Of a stretch of DNA of 7,050 nucleotides, positions 6,048-7,050 are shown one piece after another; the first letter of the stretch is position 1; the number at the start of each line of letters is the position of its first letter. Below the pieces are notes generated by a model. That model saw nothing but the letters and a program-made list of their open reading frames with translations. It was not told the origin of the DNA and searched no databases. Position numbers and translations under genes: made by a program. Location of the stretch: assembly GCA_003513005.1 (NCBI GenBank), contig DOTD01000061.1, forward strand, positions 1 through 7,050. Direction: 5' to 3'. The stretch is from Desulfotomaculum sp. (GTDB lineage: Bacteria > Bacillota > Desulfotomaculia > Desulfotomaculales > Nap2-2B).

Positions 6048-6066
6048 TCCTTCAGTAATTTTCATA

Positions 6067-6095
6067 TTTACAATATGTTAACTTCATGATATTAT
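6067..6095 (+). promoter_or_regulatory. Sigma-A promoter of the riboswitch-controlled aminomutase
   Basis: TTTACA (6067-6072) and TATTAT (6090-6095) are separated by 17 bases, each one base from consensus. Transcription would start near 6102, some 15 bases before the riboswitch aptamer. This makes the aminomutase a separate transcription unit from folC-ridA. Confidence 0.65.
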
Positions 6096-6116
6096 TTTAG
6101 CAGATTTACAATTAAT

Positions 6117-6245
6117 TAACGCTGAATTCTTTGGTAAAAGAAGCGGAGGACCCATTTTTCCCGGGGTGAATCTTCTTCATTGAAGGAGTAGGATTACCTC
6201 TCGACCCGAACCCGTCAGCTAACTTCGCAAGCGTAGACAGAGGAA
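6117..6245 (+). promoter_or_regulatory. Cyclic di-AMP riboswitch (ydaO/yuaA class) aptamer
   Basis: The aptamer senses c-di-AMP and, in known members, turns the downstream gene off when ligand is bound. Seen in order: P1 5' strand ACGCT (6119-6123), GAAT (6124-6127), GCGGAGGACCC (6143-6153), GGGGTGAATC (6163-6172), a hairpin CTTCTTC-ATT-GAAGGAG (6172-6188), TAGGATTACCTCT (6189-6201), the class hallmark CCGAACCCGTCAGCTAAC (6206-6223), P1 3' strand AGCGT (6230-6234), and AGAGG (6239-6243). AGAGG can pair with CCTCT (6197-6201) as the terminal pseudoknot. The order and these hallmark segments match the solved ydaO structures, with different but complementary bases in the helices. It lies between a sigma-A promoter and an intrinsic terminator ahead of the aminomutase fragment. 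Confidence 0.95.
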
Positions 6246-6311
6246 ACACTGGCTTTGCCAAATTATGCTTTCTTCATCTTTTGGGAGAGTTAGCTTTTCA
6301 TTGTTACGCTG

Positions 6312-6347
6312 CTCCGGAAATGGGTTCCTTCCGGAGTTTTCTATTTT
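6312..6347 (+). terminator. Intrinsic terminator, expression platform of the riboswitch
   Basis: CTCCGGAA (6312-6319) pairs perfectly with TTCCGGAG (6329-6336) around a 9-base loop and is followed by TTTTCTATTTT (6337-6347). It ends just before the AAGGAG at 6351, so ligand-induced termination would remove the coding region. A candidate antiterminator partner is TTTGGGAG (6280-6287), which can pair with the 5' arm with one mismatch. Confidence 0.9.
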
Positions 6348-6366
6348 AGAAAGGAGAAATGAAAAG

Positions 6367-6666
6367 ATGGCCCTCAACCAAAATGCTCTTTTCAATCAGG
6401 GAACCGAGCGAAACCAGCTGATATCCCTTGAGCGCGCTGAAGAATTGAGGAAAAGAATTGCTGATTACCTGGAAGCAAAAGACGATATTCCAACTGGTTC
6501 AACCGCGGCCGACAAGTACGAGTTTCAAAAAAGAAAAATCAGTGCCCTCTTGGGCGCCTCGGAGGACGACTGGCAGGACTGGCGCTGGCAGTTTAGAAAC
6601 AGGATTAACCCAACCTTCCCCTCCAAAACCCCGAACTCCCCTTGCAGCCTCGATCCATCGAAATAA
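6367..6666 (+). pseudogene. Truncated lysine/glutamate 2,3-aminomutase (KamA family), N-terminal 80 codons only
   Basis: KamA-family enzymes are radical-SAM, PLP-dependent aminomutases making beta-lysine or beta-glutamate. The first 80 residues match the family N-terminus: a leading ERAEELRKRIADYLEAKDDI segment (22-41), IPTG (41-44), FQKRK (53-57) and DDWQDWRWQFRNRI (67-80). The IADYLxxKDxIPTG form is closest, in my recollection, to glutamate 2,3-aminomutases. Homology stops at I80. The next 19 residues, up to the stop at 6664-6666, are proline-rich and are read from the IS end. The radical-SAM cysteine motif and the PLP lysine are missing, so no activity is possible. The start is ATG at 6367 with AAGGAG (6351-6356) 10 bases upstream; an ATG at 6359 is in another frame. 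The gene is preceded by its own promoter, c-di-AMP riboswitch and terminator. The remaining gene may lie beyond the IS, outside the window. Confidence 0.85.
6605..6624 (+). repeat. IS-type terminal inverted repeat, right copy
   Basis: TTAACCCAACCTTCCCCTCC is the reverse complement of 244-263 with one mismatch. It marks the junction between the aminomutase gene and the transposase-bearing element. Confidence 0.65.
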
Positions 6667-6673
6667 TTAGGTA

Positions 6674-7050
6674 CTACATTCTGCGGTGCAAAACCGTATG
6701 TTTGTTTTTCAGAGGGTCCTTGATCCCAAGTTTCTTATAGATATCCCGTTGCTCTGGTTCCGGCTGGCTGGATAACCGGATACTGTAAATCTTGTTTTCC
6801 TCTCCATGTAAAATTATTGTACTTCTGGTGTGTGTGCAAAGAATCTTTTTAATCGTTGACCATTGACGTGTATCTCCTTGTTCCCGTAAACCTGCCTCAA
6901 TACCAATAAGTAAATGATAAGCCAGCACAGATATAAACAGATGGGCTTCGGTGCGATCGGCTAGCTGGGGGTGAATAGGACGCATACCCAGATCGGGCTT
7001 TAAGCATCGGAAAGCATATTAAACCTTGGTTAAGGTATGATCGAGTTCCC
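6674..7050 (-). pseudogene. IS1634-like transposase, C-terminal part with an in-frame stop at the catalytic Glu
   Basis: DDE transposase of the IS4 superfamily. The frame downstream of the stop reads YAFRCLKPDLGMRPIHPQ and then the family-typical HLFISVLAYHLLIGIEAGLR and WSTIKKILCTHTRSTI before the natural stop at 6674-6676. The frame continues upstream of an ochre codon at 7019-7021 as ELDHTLTKV up to the window edge. Family members have LTxVE-x-AFRxLKxDLGxRP here, with the glutamate six residues before the lysine (the E of DDE and of the YREK motif). The ochre sits exactly at that glutamate, a one-base change from GAA, so the transposase is probably inactive. An ATG at 6985 opens a 103-codon frame, but this is only the remnant after the stop. 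Confidence 0.8.

Larger units (their letters stand above)
6605..7050 (-). mobile_element. IS1634-like (IS4 superfamily) insertion sequence, 3' end, partial
   Basis: The element begins at about 6605, exactly where aminomutase homology stops, with the terminal repeat at 6605-6624. A transposase 3' end on the minus strand stops 50 bases inside that repeat. The other end, and hence any target-site duplication, lies beyond the window. The exact outer base is uncertain by a few positions because the flanking TTAA could belong to target or element. Confidence 0.75.

Noticed and set aside
6063..6077. Dyad CATATT-TAC-AATATG as a terminator after the RidA gene
   Set aside because: The stem is all A/T apart from one closing pair and has no following T-run. 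It also overlaps the -35 region of the riboswitch promoter.
6265..6366. Upstream extension of the aminomutase frame to 6265
   Set aside because: It reads through the riboswitch terminator and has no ribosome binding site. The ATG at 6367 has AAGGAG and starts at the family's usual position.

Overview
The window looks like chromosomal DNA of an anaerobic, spore-former-type Firmicute. A Peptococcaceae/Pelotomaculum–Desulfotomaculum-like host is my inference. The support is a c-di-AMP (ydaO/yuaA) riboswitch, strong GGAGG-type ribosome binding sites with frequent TTG starts, a strictly anaerobic 2-hydroxyacyl-CoA dehydratase-activase type operon, and dispersed AGAACCGTCCC hairpins of the kind common in that group.

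Layout. Positions 1-263 are AT-rich and gene-free. They end in a 20-bp sequence that is the inverted counterpart (19/20) of one at 6605-6624, so the window appears to be bounded on both sides by ends of the same insertion sequence family. Positions 264-575 are gene-free and hold a dispersed repeat and a REP-like hairpin. Positions 576-3756 (minus strand) are a two-gene, translationally coupled operon. Its first gene is a 725-aa protein that looks like a fusion of two HgdB/DUF2229-like units, and its second is a 341-aa BadF/HgdC-type ATPase activase. Positions 3757-4246 are a divergent intergenic region with a CIRCE-like inverted repeat, a second copy of the dispersed repeat, a possible -10 box and a second REP-like hairpin whose 3' arm is triplicated. 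Positions 4247-6047 (plus strand) are folC followed one base later by a RidA-family gene. Positions 6067-6366 form a complete regulatory leader: sigma-A promoter, c-di-AMP riboswitch and intrinsic terminator. It precedes the first 80 codons of a lysine/glutamate 2,3-aminomutase, which is cut by an IS1634-like (IS4 superfamily) element at about 6605. The transposase 3' end, on the minus strand, runs off the window and carries a stop codon where the catalytic glutamate should be.

How it fits together. The minus-strand operon is probably an ATP-driven low-potential electron-transfer system (activase plus an Fe-S acceptor-like protein) of unknown substrate; no recognisable dehydratase subunits or CoA-transferase lie beside it. 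The folC-ridA pair is housekeeping (folate polyglutamylation, enamine/imine hydrolysis). The riboswitch-aminomutase unit is the most interesting piece. c-di-AMP controls osmolyte and potassium balance in Firmicutes, and a glutamate 2,3-aminomutase would make the compatible solute beta-glutamate, so the leader appears to be an osmolyte switch that has lost its gene to an IS insertion.
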